From: Martensiomyces pterosporus
Taxonomy: Eukaryota; Kickxellomycota; Kickxellomycetes; Kickxellales; Kickxellaceae
NCBI GenBank assembly: GCA_025201845.1
Contig: MU603993.1
Coordinates: 1 to 64,000 of the forward strand
Direction of reading: 5' to 3'
DNA length: 64,000 nt
Part shown: positions 39,601-47,809 of the stretch, piece by piece
How positions within the stretch are numbered: the stretch's first letter is position 1
How the letters are laid out: every line of letters begins with the position of its first letter
Program-made: the position numbers and the translations under genes
Notes under the pieces: model-generated
What the model saw: the letters and a program-made list of their open reading frames with translations, nothing else
Databases searched by the model: none
What the model was told of the DNA's origin: nothing

Positions 39601-41762
39601 AGACGTACCAAGGCCGCGTGGACACGCTGATGATGGTGCTCAACTTCTTCCGCAGTCTGTCGAGCAGCCCGCGCCAGCAGCGCAGTGGCGAAGGACTGCC
39701 CGACGGCAGCCACCAGCAGCAGCCGCAAACGATCTTCTTGGAGGAGGAAGTTGAGGCTCGGATGGCGTCGCTGGGCCACGCGCCCTCTCAGATCGACTAC
39801 TGCTTGATGCTGGGAGGCAGCCTGCAGATCGACCCACTGGCAATCACGCAGTTTGTGGCAAGGATGGAGCGCAACGGCAGCATCATTGCGCTGTCGGGGA
39901 CGCTTTATCCGGTGGGGCGGCCGTCGTCGCTGCTGCATGTCCTGCAGTACTTTGAGTTCTATCTGCGGCACTTTGTCTCGCCCATCTGCGAGAGCCTGAG
40001 CAACGTGACGTGCCCGCTCAACCAGCTCTTCACCATGTACCGGGTGCGCCTGCCGTCGGGGGACTTTTGCCTAGGCGACGAGGACCTGGTGGCCAGCATG
40101 GACTCGCTGATGAAGGGGTCGATGCGGTACAGGCACCTGACGTGGCCCGGCAACGACTGCTTGCTGGTGCCCAGGATGGTGCGCCGGTTCCCGCAGTACC
40201 GGTGGTCGTTCGAGCCCAATGGGCGTGCGGAGGTGGAGCTGACCACGCACGAGATGGCGGCATTCGATCCATACGAGCGCCAGTGGTTCCGCACGCGGCT
40301 GGTGACGCTCTTCGACATGCTCCGCGGACGCTTGCTCAAGCGCACGTGGCCAGTGATGCTTGCCCACCTTTTGTTTCCCTTCGTTGTGCCTGCTGCCTCG
40401 TGCATGCTGTACCTGGAGATTGTCATTTCGTGCTTTGGCGACAGCCCGGCCATTGTTGTGTCGGAGCTGACTGCTGCCTTTGTCGGCGCCACGCTTCTGC
40501 TCCTGCTGGCAACCAGGAGGTGGAACCTGGCTCTGTACTTCCTGGTGTACAGTGCCATTGCTGTGCCGTTTTACCATATTTGGATCCCCGTCACCTCGCT
40601 CTTCTCGATGAACCGCGTGTGGTATTCGCCGGCGCAGATCGCTGCGCAGCAGGTGGCTGCTGAGGCGCAGGTGCAGCCGCCAGAGAACTTTGAGGCGATG
40701 AAAAACGACTACTTGCGCAAGTTCAGCAATGCCGCCGAGAAGCGCCGCGCAAGAAGACACAGGCACAGCACCAGCTCATTGAGCAGCACTAGCAGCGGCA
40801 ACGAGCAGCAGCAGCAGCAGCAGGCGCAGCAGGCGCAGCAGGCGCAGAAGCAGCACGGCGGCGTGCCAGGCATACTGGCCGGCCATTGGCGCAAGAACCA
40901 TAGCAGCGGCGGGAGCGGCAAGAAGGTGCGGATTCACAGTGCTGGCGGCGGCAACCAGTCGTCAGACTCGGAGCCAGAGTTCATCGAGGCCCTGGCTGAT
41001 CCACCGGCGAAGGGGCACCAGCCAGCTGACGCATACAGCCGCGGGAATGGCCTGGGGCTGAACTTGGGTCCAGCCACAGCTGCTCTGCAGAGCACTACAC
41101 AGCAGCACCAGCTGGCACGCGTGGTGGTCAGCGACCCACTGATGCTGGAGACCCGTGCCGTGCTTAGACAGATCCTGCGCGAGTACCCACAGGGCGTGGA
41201 GCCCGAGTCGGCGGAGTTCTATGCAGTGTGTGAGCGTGCGCTCACTGTGCTGATCCCCCTGTATCCCAGCAGCTCTGTTGCTGAACTTGCTGTGGCGGTG
41301 GATAGCTGCATCGATGATCTGGCTAGACCGGGCCATCAACTGCAGCAGCCGGGTGCCGCTGGTCCTGGTGCTGATATGCATAGTGGCCCTGGCCGGCAGG
41401 AAGGGAAGGGGAAAGAGTCTACCAGCAGCAGCACTGGAAGCCATGGCGCACCGCACTCTGCCACACCAACACCGACACTCGACTTGGTGTCTCCGCCGGA
41501 TATTGCTGCTGGTGGCAATGGCGCCGGCCGCGTGCGGGGTGGATCACGGCCCGATCCTGCTGTGGTTCCCCTATCTGCGCCAAATCCTGGCTTGAACCGC
41601 CACACACCCACAACTCTTCCTCTACCGGTGCCTACGGTGCCACAGCAGGCATTCGTGCTCTCGCAGCCGCCACCTTTGGGATCACCCAAGCGCGGTAATC
41701 CTGGGTATGTTGGACGTGGACGACCGGTCAGCGTGATCATGGAGGAGTCGGATTCCGAATAA
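36612..41762 (+). CDS. Divergent chitin synthase-like glycosyltransferase with altered catalytic motifs
   Basis: A 1716-residue frame from the ATG at 36612; the same frame continues upstream and a spliced 5' exon is possible. Residues 1 to about 450 are low-complexity. Then come a membrane segment (about 459), a lumenal part with a weak b5-like patch (TSWVIIDGLVFDVSTYV, about 645), a second membrane segment (about 735-760), a GT2 domain from about 898 (KCIVVIPCFHES) and a C-terminal cluster of membrane segments (about 1245-1330). The layout matches division 2 (class IV/V/VII) chitin synthases. However the metal-binding DAD is Gly-Gly-Ser at 1068-1070, EDRYL is NDCLL (its Asp kept, D1182), and QxxRW is YERQW (W1225). 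The C-terminal tail is Gln-rich. It may be a non-catalytic partner or a changed enzyme. Confidence 0.85.
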   Translation: MATTAATPHTLRSHDLSPLSPLEEQVFDHGVYNISNNNTQSNYSVFDDDTVMKMCDDDVDQAAAAIAAENAQQTVSGHGWRIDSVIDKYGNRIASRSKRLARMMGQRGKGNASLGDQWPPPPPPPPLPTAGSSGTSDTRLLAHHHSLRYESSNNGSSSTRGGAASTYSSPIGAPAELSEGYGTSAVATAAMASANANTSPHQKRLGHRRGGPAGKSRLHLKPQQQHHRFKRKQGSSLDSIPARHAAMALAHADDDAANNAEYDDNHSGNPNGSHGNQSLLFGSGSAGGGAHAAMGIDSGSFELADYSTGGSTSTILQKRGQENSSSSPMNRRRHRGHWWTAIFRNHARSASIASQHTPSTVAFPADVPRVGPRGIGLVSPPAGGIGGPFEQPPQSSRTTVGGGGVPRPGGADGKSAGGAQRAEPFGNAMHAARERITNFIMPGGYNRFGTRDEHTYTESIGFLLAFVLASVAFIMWGTLVPKALCSTNLTFTMNDIGSRKFVAANGVVSDFTLSHSSFGHAMRGFSGYDISTMFPLLGQLSESNWNNLSSGTRSLLSKCIASDTVASNFIKTWRANSTLYQGDLSDFPTKCPFPQAPQTSGAPCLTQGWSQFTSSKVGLLKINMTELRQRHSSPTTSWVIIDGLVFDVSTYVQYASSEIVVNGTVLADRQLLHESMFLPEALTSLFISKPGKDISSEFHSLSIDDVLYRRCMESLFFHGTTLTAKSPFACANTNLVAWVTFGFYFFVLFSRLVTAEVYATFRARKVVLSIPGFEGDPYAQFQSDEDSVDAGSGASDASAQDGTSNGSEHGIRQGDHSISPTPGKDDTYPYGQHKTSREEARSSEPQKQQQQLVEIESVSERHLEAGQANLGNGRSSSHASSKGTPSRKRHSTGRAPKCIVVIPCFHESIDVLTRTFQGIARSAYADTHKLLWIINDGDAEALDSILRIMAHSGRESDPKFYGAYGVDNGASYGSARVYAGFYECGRHRIPYVVTAKETYQGRVDTLMMVLNFFRSLSSSPRQQRSGEGLPDGSHQQQPQTIFLEEEVEARMASLGHAPSQIDYCLMLGGSLQIDPLAITQFVARMERNGSIIALSGTLYPVGRPSSLLHVLQYFEFYLRHFVSPICESLSNVTCPLNQLFTMYRVRLPSGDFCLGDEDLVASMDSLMKGSMRYRHLTWPGNDCLLVPRMVRRFPQYRWSFEPNGRAEVELTTHEMAAFDPYERQWFRTRLVTLFDMLRGRLLKRTWPVMLAHLLFPFVVPAASCMLYLEIVISCFGDSPAIVVSELTAAFVGATLLLLLATRRWNLALYFLVYSAIAVPFYHIWIPVTSLFSMNRVWYSPAQIAAQQVAAEAQVQPPENFEAMKNDYLRKFSNAAEKRRARRHRHSTSSLSSTSSGNEQQQQQQAQQAQQAQKQHGGVPGILAGHWRKNHSSGGSGKKVRIHSAGGGNQSSDSEPEFIEALADPPAKGHQPADAYSRGNGLGLNLGPATAALQSTTQQHQLARVVVSDPLMLETRAVLRQILREYPQGVEPESAEFYAVCERALTVLIPLYPSSSVAELAVAVDSCIDDLARPGHQLQQPGAAGPGADMHSGPGRQEGKGKESTSSSTGSHGAPHSATPTPTLDLVSPPDIAAGGNGAGRVRGGSRPDPAVVPLSAPNPGLNRHTPTTLPLPVPTVPQQAFVLSQPPPLGSPKRGNPGYVGRGRPVSVIMEESDSE

Positions 41763-42081
41763 ATAGACCATGTACTATCTAAGTTTTGCAGCGCCAACTT
41801 GTATTGTTGACCGTTTATTCCTTTTTTCTCATCGATAACTTCTTATTCCTTTCCTTTTGTACATCAACACCATTTCGACCGCCGCCTTTCTTGTGTGGAC
41901 TGCCAGCTCCCTTCATCGGCTGCAAAGATGAGTGGATCACCTGCTTCGTGATCAGCAGCTTGTGTTTTTCAACTCGCTAGGAGCCATCATCGTCAGCACG
42001 CCTTTTCCTCCGCTTTTGTCCTCCATTTCCTTTCCTTGCTGGTCAAAACTACACATTTACTTATCGCAGGAGGCCCCAAGC
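41763..42081. other. Intergenic: chitin synthase-like gene to RsfS-like gene
   Basis: 319 bases of T- and C-rich spacer with no gene. The downstream frame is open from 41932, but its conserved start is at 42082. Confidence 0.55.
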
Positions 42082-43053
42082 ATGTTCAAACAGGCAACGC
42101 GTACTTTTCTGAGGCAGGCCGTATGCCCGCGACTCCAGCAGCACCTTAGTCTGACCGCCGCAATTAGCAACAAACCATACAGCGCCCAATGCTCGTTTGC
42201 ATTCGCCAAACGCACAGTGGCAACGACAGCGAGCTGGTGGAGTGACAAAAGCATGGACAGGGAGCGTCAGCGGCAGTTGGCGCAGGACGACGTCAAAGAG
42301 GAGATCGCCGATCATGGGCGCCTGAGTGTCGAAGAAGAAGAAGGAAAAGAAGGAAAAGCCAAGAAGCAGCTAGCAGCTGACAGAGCGGAGATTGGGGCAG
42401 AGCTGGCACCGGAGATCGAGCGGCTTGACCCGCAGTCTGTTCCCGGGCTGTATCCGGAGTTTGATATGACGGAGGGCCAAGAGGAGGGCGAGAGTGCGGT
42501 GGAGGGCGACGACTCGTGGTACATCGACACCGAGTTTGGAGAGCAAGACAAAGTTAACGTGCCGCTGTGGCAGCGTCGCGCAGCGGAGAACCTCGGCGAC
42601 GGCCGCGCTCCCAAGAGGACGGTGGATGTGGGCGAATTTGCTGATGGCAGCTTGTTTGATCTGTGCTGCCATGTGCTAGAAGCCGACTCGAGCGTGAGCA
42701 TCATTGACGTGAGTGATCGGTGCGAGTGGACATCGAAGATGGTCATTGCCGAGGCAAAGGGCACAAGGCATATGCGTGCGATTGCGGAGGGCCTGCTGAA
42801 GGCCATTAAGGAGCGGAATCGCCAAAGGGGCGGACCCACTGCGCTGAATGTGGATGGAAGGGATAGCGATGACTGGATGGTGGTTGATCTGGGAAGCTTT
42901 GTGGTCCATATTATGATACCCGAGGCACGCAAAACGTACGACTTGGAGGCACTTTGGGCGCCGGCCCCTGCACCTGAGGACCAGAGCGTTGGTGCTGCTG
43001 CTGCAGGCGATTCCAATGCCTCTGCGCCCGACGCAAGCAAGAAGGACGAGTGA
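42082..43053 (+). CDS. Mitochondrial ribosome silencing factor-like protein (RsfS/MALSU1; ATP25 N-terminal type)
   Basis: A single-exon 323-residue protein. The first 50 residues are Arg/Ser/Thr-rich without acids, as in a mitochondrial presequence. Residues about 190-295 form the RsfS (oligomerisation) domain: SLFDLCCHVLEADSSVSIIDV, then WTSKMVIAEAKGTRHMRAIA and DSDDWMVVDLGSFVVHIMIPEARKTYDLEALW, which closely follows bacterial RsfS and human MALSU1. These proteins bind large-subunit protein uL14 and block subunit joining during assembly. A Glu-rich segment separates presequence and domain. Fungal ATP25 has this domain at its N-terminus and a long second domain that is absent here, so this is closer to the MALSU1 layout. 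Confidence 0.88.
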   Translation: MFKQATRTFLRQAVCPRLQQHLSLTAAISNKPYSAQCSFAFAKRTVATTASWWSDKSMDRERQRQLAQDDVKEEIADHGRLSVEEEEGKEGKAKKQLAADRAEIGAELAPEIERLDPQSVPGLYPEFDMTEGQEEGESAVEGDDSWYIDTEFGEQDKVNVPLWQRRAAENLGDGRAPKRTVDVGEFADGSLFDLCCHVLEADSSVSIIDVSDRCEWTSKMVIAEAKGTRHMRAIAEGLLKAIKERNRQRGGPTALNVDGRDSDDWMVVDLGSFVVHIMIPEARKTYDLEALWAPAPAPEDQSVGAAAAGDSNASAPDASKKDE

Positions 43054-43412
43054 AAATGCACATTGCGCTTGTGTGTAGGTTCCGGCAAGCGGCACTGCTC
43101 AATATATCAGCACAGTTTTTCGTACTCAGAGACGCTTAAGAGACAATGACACCATGGCCAACGGCTGGTGGCAGGCAGGCGCTTGCTACCACGCTTATTT
43201 CGCAAATAAGGCAGATGCTATTCTTGCAATGGAGGCGGATGTGGGATTTATTGGCTTGTAAAAGAGAAAAAGCATTTTAATGTGGTGGACATGGACAGAA
43301 AGGCGTTGCTGCTGGCGGAGCTCTGAGGAAAACTAAATACAAAATGAGGGAGAGAGGAAAGGAAGGGGGCATGGAGGTGCATAGTCAACAGTGTGAAAGG
43401 CGCGGTGGTGGG
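43054..43412. other. Convergent 3' region, RsfS-like gene and small orphan
   Basis: 359 bases between convergent stop codons. No gene or strong signal is seen. Confidence 0.55.
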
Positions 43413-43664
43413 CTATTGGAAGATGTCTGAAAAGTCAACGTCGTCAAGTGTTTTATACAGCGCGTTGAGCGATTTGAGGATCTGGCGGGTGCTCGGGTAC
43501 ATGACAAACCCTGTCTGTGGTCCAGTGTCCTTCAGCCATTTGCGGAACCCCCACTCTGCCTGGTTGAGCAGGTCATCGCGCTCCTCTGCAGTCAGAACAT
43601 CGGCATTCGTAGCAACAGTTGTGCTTTTTGGAGACGGAGACGTCAATGTGATGGGCCCCGTCAT
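43413..43664 (-). CDS. Hypothetical 83-residue protein
   Basis: I do not recognise the family. The frame starts at an ATG in good context (gcaATGa) and ends at a TAG. After a Ser/Thr-rich start, residues about 22-83 are well-composed and likely folded: EERDDLLNQAEWGF, KWLKDTGPQTGF, then STRQILKSLNALYKTLDDVDF. The helix-rich, charged second half argues for a real gene, and no larger gene overlaps it. Its upstream side holds a TGG/CTG-type repeat, which may be in its promoter. An additional 5' exon cannot be excluded. Confidence 0.5.
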   Translation of the reverse strand: MTGPITLTSPSPKSTTVATNADVLTAEERDDLLNQAEWGFRKWLKDTGPQTGFVMYPSTRQILKSLNALYKTLDDVDFSDIFQ

Positions 43665-44752
43665 TGCTGTGTGCTGTCAATTATGTGTATGCTTTTGGGC
43701 TTACTAGTGTGCTCTTTCTGCTGTGGTTGTGGTGGCTGTGGTGGCTGTGGTGGCTGTGGCGGCTGTGGCGGCTGTGGTTGTGGAAAGCAGCAAGGACAAG
43801 GGTGCGTGGTGCCTCTGGCTTTTATGTTTGTTGCAGGAGAGGTGGCAATGCACGAGCGCAGAAAAGAAAGAAAGGGGAAAAAAGCAAGGATGCAGAACAG
43901 GGGTGTATACACAAAAGGAGAAAGAGAAAAGAACCAGCGAGGCCTGCGGGGTATATATAGAAATACCTACGCGACGAACATGCTGATGAGACGGAAGGAG
44001 AGAAAATCTTTGTGGAGGTGGCGTATGAGCACTTTTTGGTCTCACCAGGAACACACTCTGGCCATCTACGGCCCTCTGGACACACACACGTGGTGGCCCT
44101 TCATATGTGATTTGGCCAAATGTGTCTCGCTCGTGCTGCGCAAAACTGCCTGCTCCTTCCGAATTCCTTGGCGCTACACAGCCAGCTTCTCGCTTGGTAG
44201 CCACACACGCCTCCTCTTTCGCACATATATTGCACTGGTGCTGGCCGCACAGCCGGCCGCATCCCAATTTGGCAGGGTCGCTCGCACGGAGCAAGGGGTA
44301 AGCCTCTGTTTTCTCGTCCCCCAGCAGTGATTGCTGTTGGACATGCTGGCACCAGAGCATGGCCGTAGCTTGGAGAAAGCGCGCGCAGCCATTCTCGAGC
44401 CAGCCATGCCGCTTGCGCTGCCCTGGTGTGCACGCACAGATACCACGCGCTCGCCTCACTCTTCCCCCGACCAAGGAAGCAACAGCCCGAGCGATCTTTG
44501 AGCAGAGACAATGGCCCTTTCCGCCTGGGTGGGGTCGCCCATTGCTTTTCATTTTCTTGTCGCCAAATATGTCGAAAGCCGAGAACAAAAGCATCAACCC
44601 CCTGTCCACCTGCCCTACTCTTCATTGCCGTATTGTCCACAAGGGTGCTGCCAGGGGTTGCATTGGGCTTGTTTGGTTTGTTTGCTCTATGCTAAACATC
44701 TCGCAGCAAATTTCTTGCCTGGAGCAGTATTTGTGCGCTCCCCCTCTTTTGT
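43665..44752. other. Intergenic with a minisatellite, upstream of the 43.4 kb orphan
   Basis: 1088 bases between the orphan's start and the 3' end of MTU1. It contains the tandem repeat at 43722-43790 and a purine-rich segment at 43855-43935. Long open frames cross it on both strands but are low-complexity or lack coding character. Confidence 0.5.
43722..43790. repeat. TGG-CTG-TGG type minisatellite
   Basis: A 9-base unit (tggctgtgg and its variant cggctgtgg) repeats about seven times. On the plus strand the runs read Cys-Gly-Gly or Trp-Leu-Trp-type repeats and on the minus strand Pro-Pro-Gln, but no gene frame is supported. Confidence 0.85.
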
Positions 44753-46654
44753 TCATCGTGTCCCTAGAATTACTGCCGATCCGAGACACTGATCGCCACG
44801 ATACAAAACCAGGTACTGCCCTGCCGCAACACCAAACTGATCCTCGGCAAACTCAACGTGCACCTGGCCACTACAGCTTGAGCATCTCAAGTACATGTAC
44901 AGCGTAGTGGTGTCCAATGAGCAGATATTGCACGCTGTGCCGTCCGGCTATTCTTACAATGGACGCATCTCATGGCGACGGCGCGCAAAAGGGACACCAG
45001 AAAGCACCATCCGCCAGCGAGAGAGGGCTGGGAGCCAAACAAAACACACCATTCATTCGCTCCACATGACTTACCATTTGCTTGACACCATGCATGTCTG
45101 CGGCCTCTGCATGTACCGAATCTGTGCCTCCAGCATGAGCTTGTTGCGATCCCCAAACTCTACACCACACGCACAAGCAGCAACCGAGAAAAGGGGGATT
45201 AGAGGGCTTGTGAGCATCATATGGATCCAGCTGGGCACCAGAAACATCACCGTCAGGCACTCGTGCTTGCCGCGAAATCGCTAGCTAGGGTGCGTCTGCG
45301 CACTTACCAGGCGGAGTGCCGGAAATCCAGTGGACGGGGCCAGCCGATAGATTGCGCGCGTACAACAATGGGTGCTTCCTAATTAAATGCGCAAATGCCC
45401 AGAAACATGTGCTCAGCAATCCAGTCAGCTTGGTTTTGTGCCCGCAGCTTTCTGCTCTGCTGTATTATATCTGCCGCAGACTGCCAATGAGCCAATGTCG
45501 ATTGATGGATAAGATTGGCATGCGCTCATACATGCTGAAGACATACCTGTTTTGCACTGCATGCATTCTGTTGCTATGAATGTCCTTGGCGTAGATGTAC
45601 CACTTGTCCTGCCATCCGGATATGCCTGCTGACTGTCCGATCGTCTTTGTAAACATCCCCTTGTGTCTTCCGAGCCTCAGCCCATCGCTGGACAAGATGT
45701 CGCCCTCCCTTTGTGGCAGGTATTCGGCTACAGAGGCGGTAGTGTGGAGAGAACCATGGGGCAAGCAAAGACGCATGGCATGCAGCACTCAGCTTCTAGT
45801 GCTACTGGTAGCAGATGCCCTGGCGCAGCTGCTGGATGTGCTGTTGATCGGGTCGACGCGCAAGCAAGCGCACTCCATTTTTGCTTACCTAAGAATTCAT
45901 CGAACCGCCGACGCTCGCCCACAAAGCATATTCCCATGCTCTCTTCCTTCTGGGCTGTCGCCAGCCCGGCGTCACTCGCAATCCTACGAACATCCCTCTC
46001 CTTGTTGAGAGCGCCAAGGGGAAACGCCACCTTGTCCAAACTCCCGCTGCTCACAGCAGCCAAGTAGTAGCTCTGGTCCTTCCTCTCATCCATGCCGCGG
46101 TACAGCCCAACCTTCCCAGTGTCAGGATCCCGTATGCTGCGGGCATAGTGGCCCGTGGCAAACCACGATTTGGGAGACCCATGCAGTCGGCGGCGGATCT
46201 CTTTCAGGAGCACACCGAACTTGATCTCCTTATTGCACAATACATCGGGGTTGGGCGTCCGGCCTTTCGAGTATTCGTCCAGTGCAGCCGAAAATACCAT
46301 TGTCCAGTACTCCTTCACCAGGTTGATCTCATGACACTTGATGTCGAGCTGCCTGCATACCCTCTGCACGTCCCGCCAGTCCCGCTCGGATGGACACTCG
46401 CCGCGCTCGTCGCGCGTGTCCCAGTTGCGCATAAACACGGCCTCCACATCCACACCACGCTCCTTCAGCAGATGTGCCGTCACACTCGAGTCCACTCCGC
46501 CAGACATCCCCACGTATACCTTGTCGCCACGCTTAACTTCGCTATCCCACGTATCCCTGAGGTGATGCGTGTGTCGTCTAAATACAGACCGTGGCGCTGC
46601 AAGCGTCCATCGCCGTGCTCCGCCTAAGCATGCCACAGATGCCATACCATACAT
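44753..46654 (-). CDS. MTU1: Mitochondrial tRNA-specific 2-thiouridylase (five exons)
   Basis: Exons on the minus strand: 45889-46654, 45547-45727, 45308-45378, 45075-45159 and 44753-44870, joining in frame to 406 residues. All four introns begin GTA and end TAG. Exon 1 has the PP-loop GMSGGVDSSVTA, FMRNWDTRDE, the catalytic Cys in NPDVLCNKEIKF, GHYARS and the second catalytic Cys in GICFVGER. Later exons supply FLAEYLPQREGDI, HKGMFTKTIGQSAG, YARNLSAGPVHWISG, EAQIRYMQRPQTC and AAGQYLVLYRGDQCLG, the order of bacterial MnmA. The enzyme thiolates U34 of mitochondrial tRNAs for Lys, Glu and Gln. The N-terminus is basic and suits a mitochondrial presequence. The small last exons would be missed by a simple frame search. 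Confidence 0.92.
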
Positions 46655-47809
46655 TTGAAGCTGATCTCTGGGGCCGGTTGCCTGCCGCAAAAGTACTTGA
46701 GGAAACAGAATGCGTGAATAGCGCTGCAGCTGCCCCCATACTGCCCACGCTCATTGCACCAAGTTTGAGACAGCTGCCGCTATTTCAGGCAGTCACGTGG
46801 ACGGCGTCTTTGTGCTGGGCGCATCCGCGCTCTGCATCTCTAACGAGCGCACGTACCACGCCGCTCCAGGCTCCAAAACACTGGGTAGCCAACAGCGTCG
46901 GGCGCAGAGCAGCACTGCGGCTGCTTGCTGATTTCATGTCGGGCTACACAGCACGTCAGAACGGCGCAGGTGGCTTGCTGTTTTTTGCTTGTCCAAAACT
47001 AGGCGGGGGCGAAATCAGCAGCATGCCTCCTGTGGGGGCCATGTACGGCGCTCAGCCAGCCTTCGACTGCCTGGTCAATGAAGGGGGGAGCAAGGCTGGG
47101 CGGTGGAGGCATGAGGACAGCCAGGGCGCGAGGACAGCCAGGGCGCAAGTGCGAGCCCGGCTTTCCCTGCTAGCATTCGCGGCCTCATGTCCTCATAGAG
47201 ATCTACTGCCAATCCCTCATAAGGAGCAGATGCACGATTCCTGGCGCACAAATAAAGGGCCACTGCACTCGCATATGCTAGCGCGCCTAAGCAGAGCGGA
47301 AGGTGCATCTGTGGGGATAGAGGCGAACCGTACATTGCACCTCGTTTTTCGTGCGAATGAATCCACGAGTGTTTAGGCGGGCCTATCATGGTGGGCTGAG
47401 GGGCGGTGCGTGGATTCGCAGCACATTCCAGCCAAGAATGTAATGTAGCTTGCATTAGGCTGTTTCCTGAGTGGAAATCCTGTGCGGCATTCGCAAACCC
47501 CGTCAGAGGCGGGCCCTGGGTGCTGCCACAGCCGGACCCTGCCAGGACAAACATGGTCCGTTGGCGCTTTCAGCGGCCTCCGAGCCAGCTGCTGTATATA
47601 GCTGTCTAGCACACGCATCTGCTTTCAGCAGCCCGCCCCTTCGCTTCCCCCTTGCTCTACCATTCTGTGTTTTTGATGAATGCATATATATTACAGCCGC
47701 CCAACTCATAGCATTCTATTTGCACAGGACACGCCTGCGAACACTACCCACGCCTCCATTCACCCCGCTTAGCCAGCCCTCCTCTTTTACGCTCGCACGC
47801 AGTCTTATC
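46655..47809. other. Divergent promoter region, MTU1 and alpha/beta hydrolase
   Basis: 1155 bases between divergent start codons. A 17-base perfect tandem duplication is at 47113-47146 and a TATATA at 47595-47600. A long plus-strand open frame (46591-47376) overlaps the MTU1 start and has no recognisable domain; I do not call it. Confidence 0.5.
47113..47146. repeat. 17-base tandem duplication
   Basis: The unit gaggacagccagggcgc occurs twice in direct, uninterrupted tandem. It lies in the divergent promoter region between MTU1 and the alpha/beta hydrolase gene. Confidence 0.9.

Noticed and set aside
43704..44609. A 301-codon minus-strand open frame across the minisatellite
   Set aside because: Its C-terminal part is the repeat itself (Thr/Ala runs) and the remainder has no domain or balanced composition.
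46591..47376. A 261-codon plus-strand open frame across the MTU1 start and promoter
   Set aside because: It overlaps the conserved MTU1 start antisense, has no domain, and its composition resembles random GC-rich sequence.
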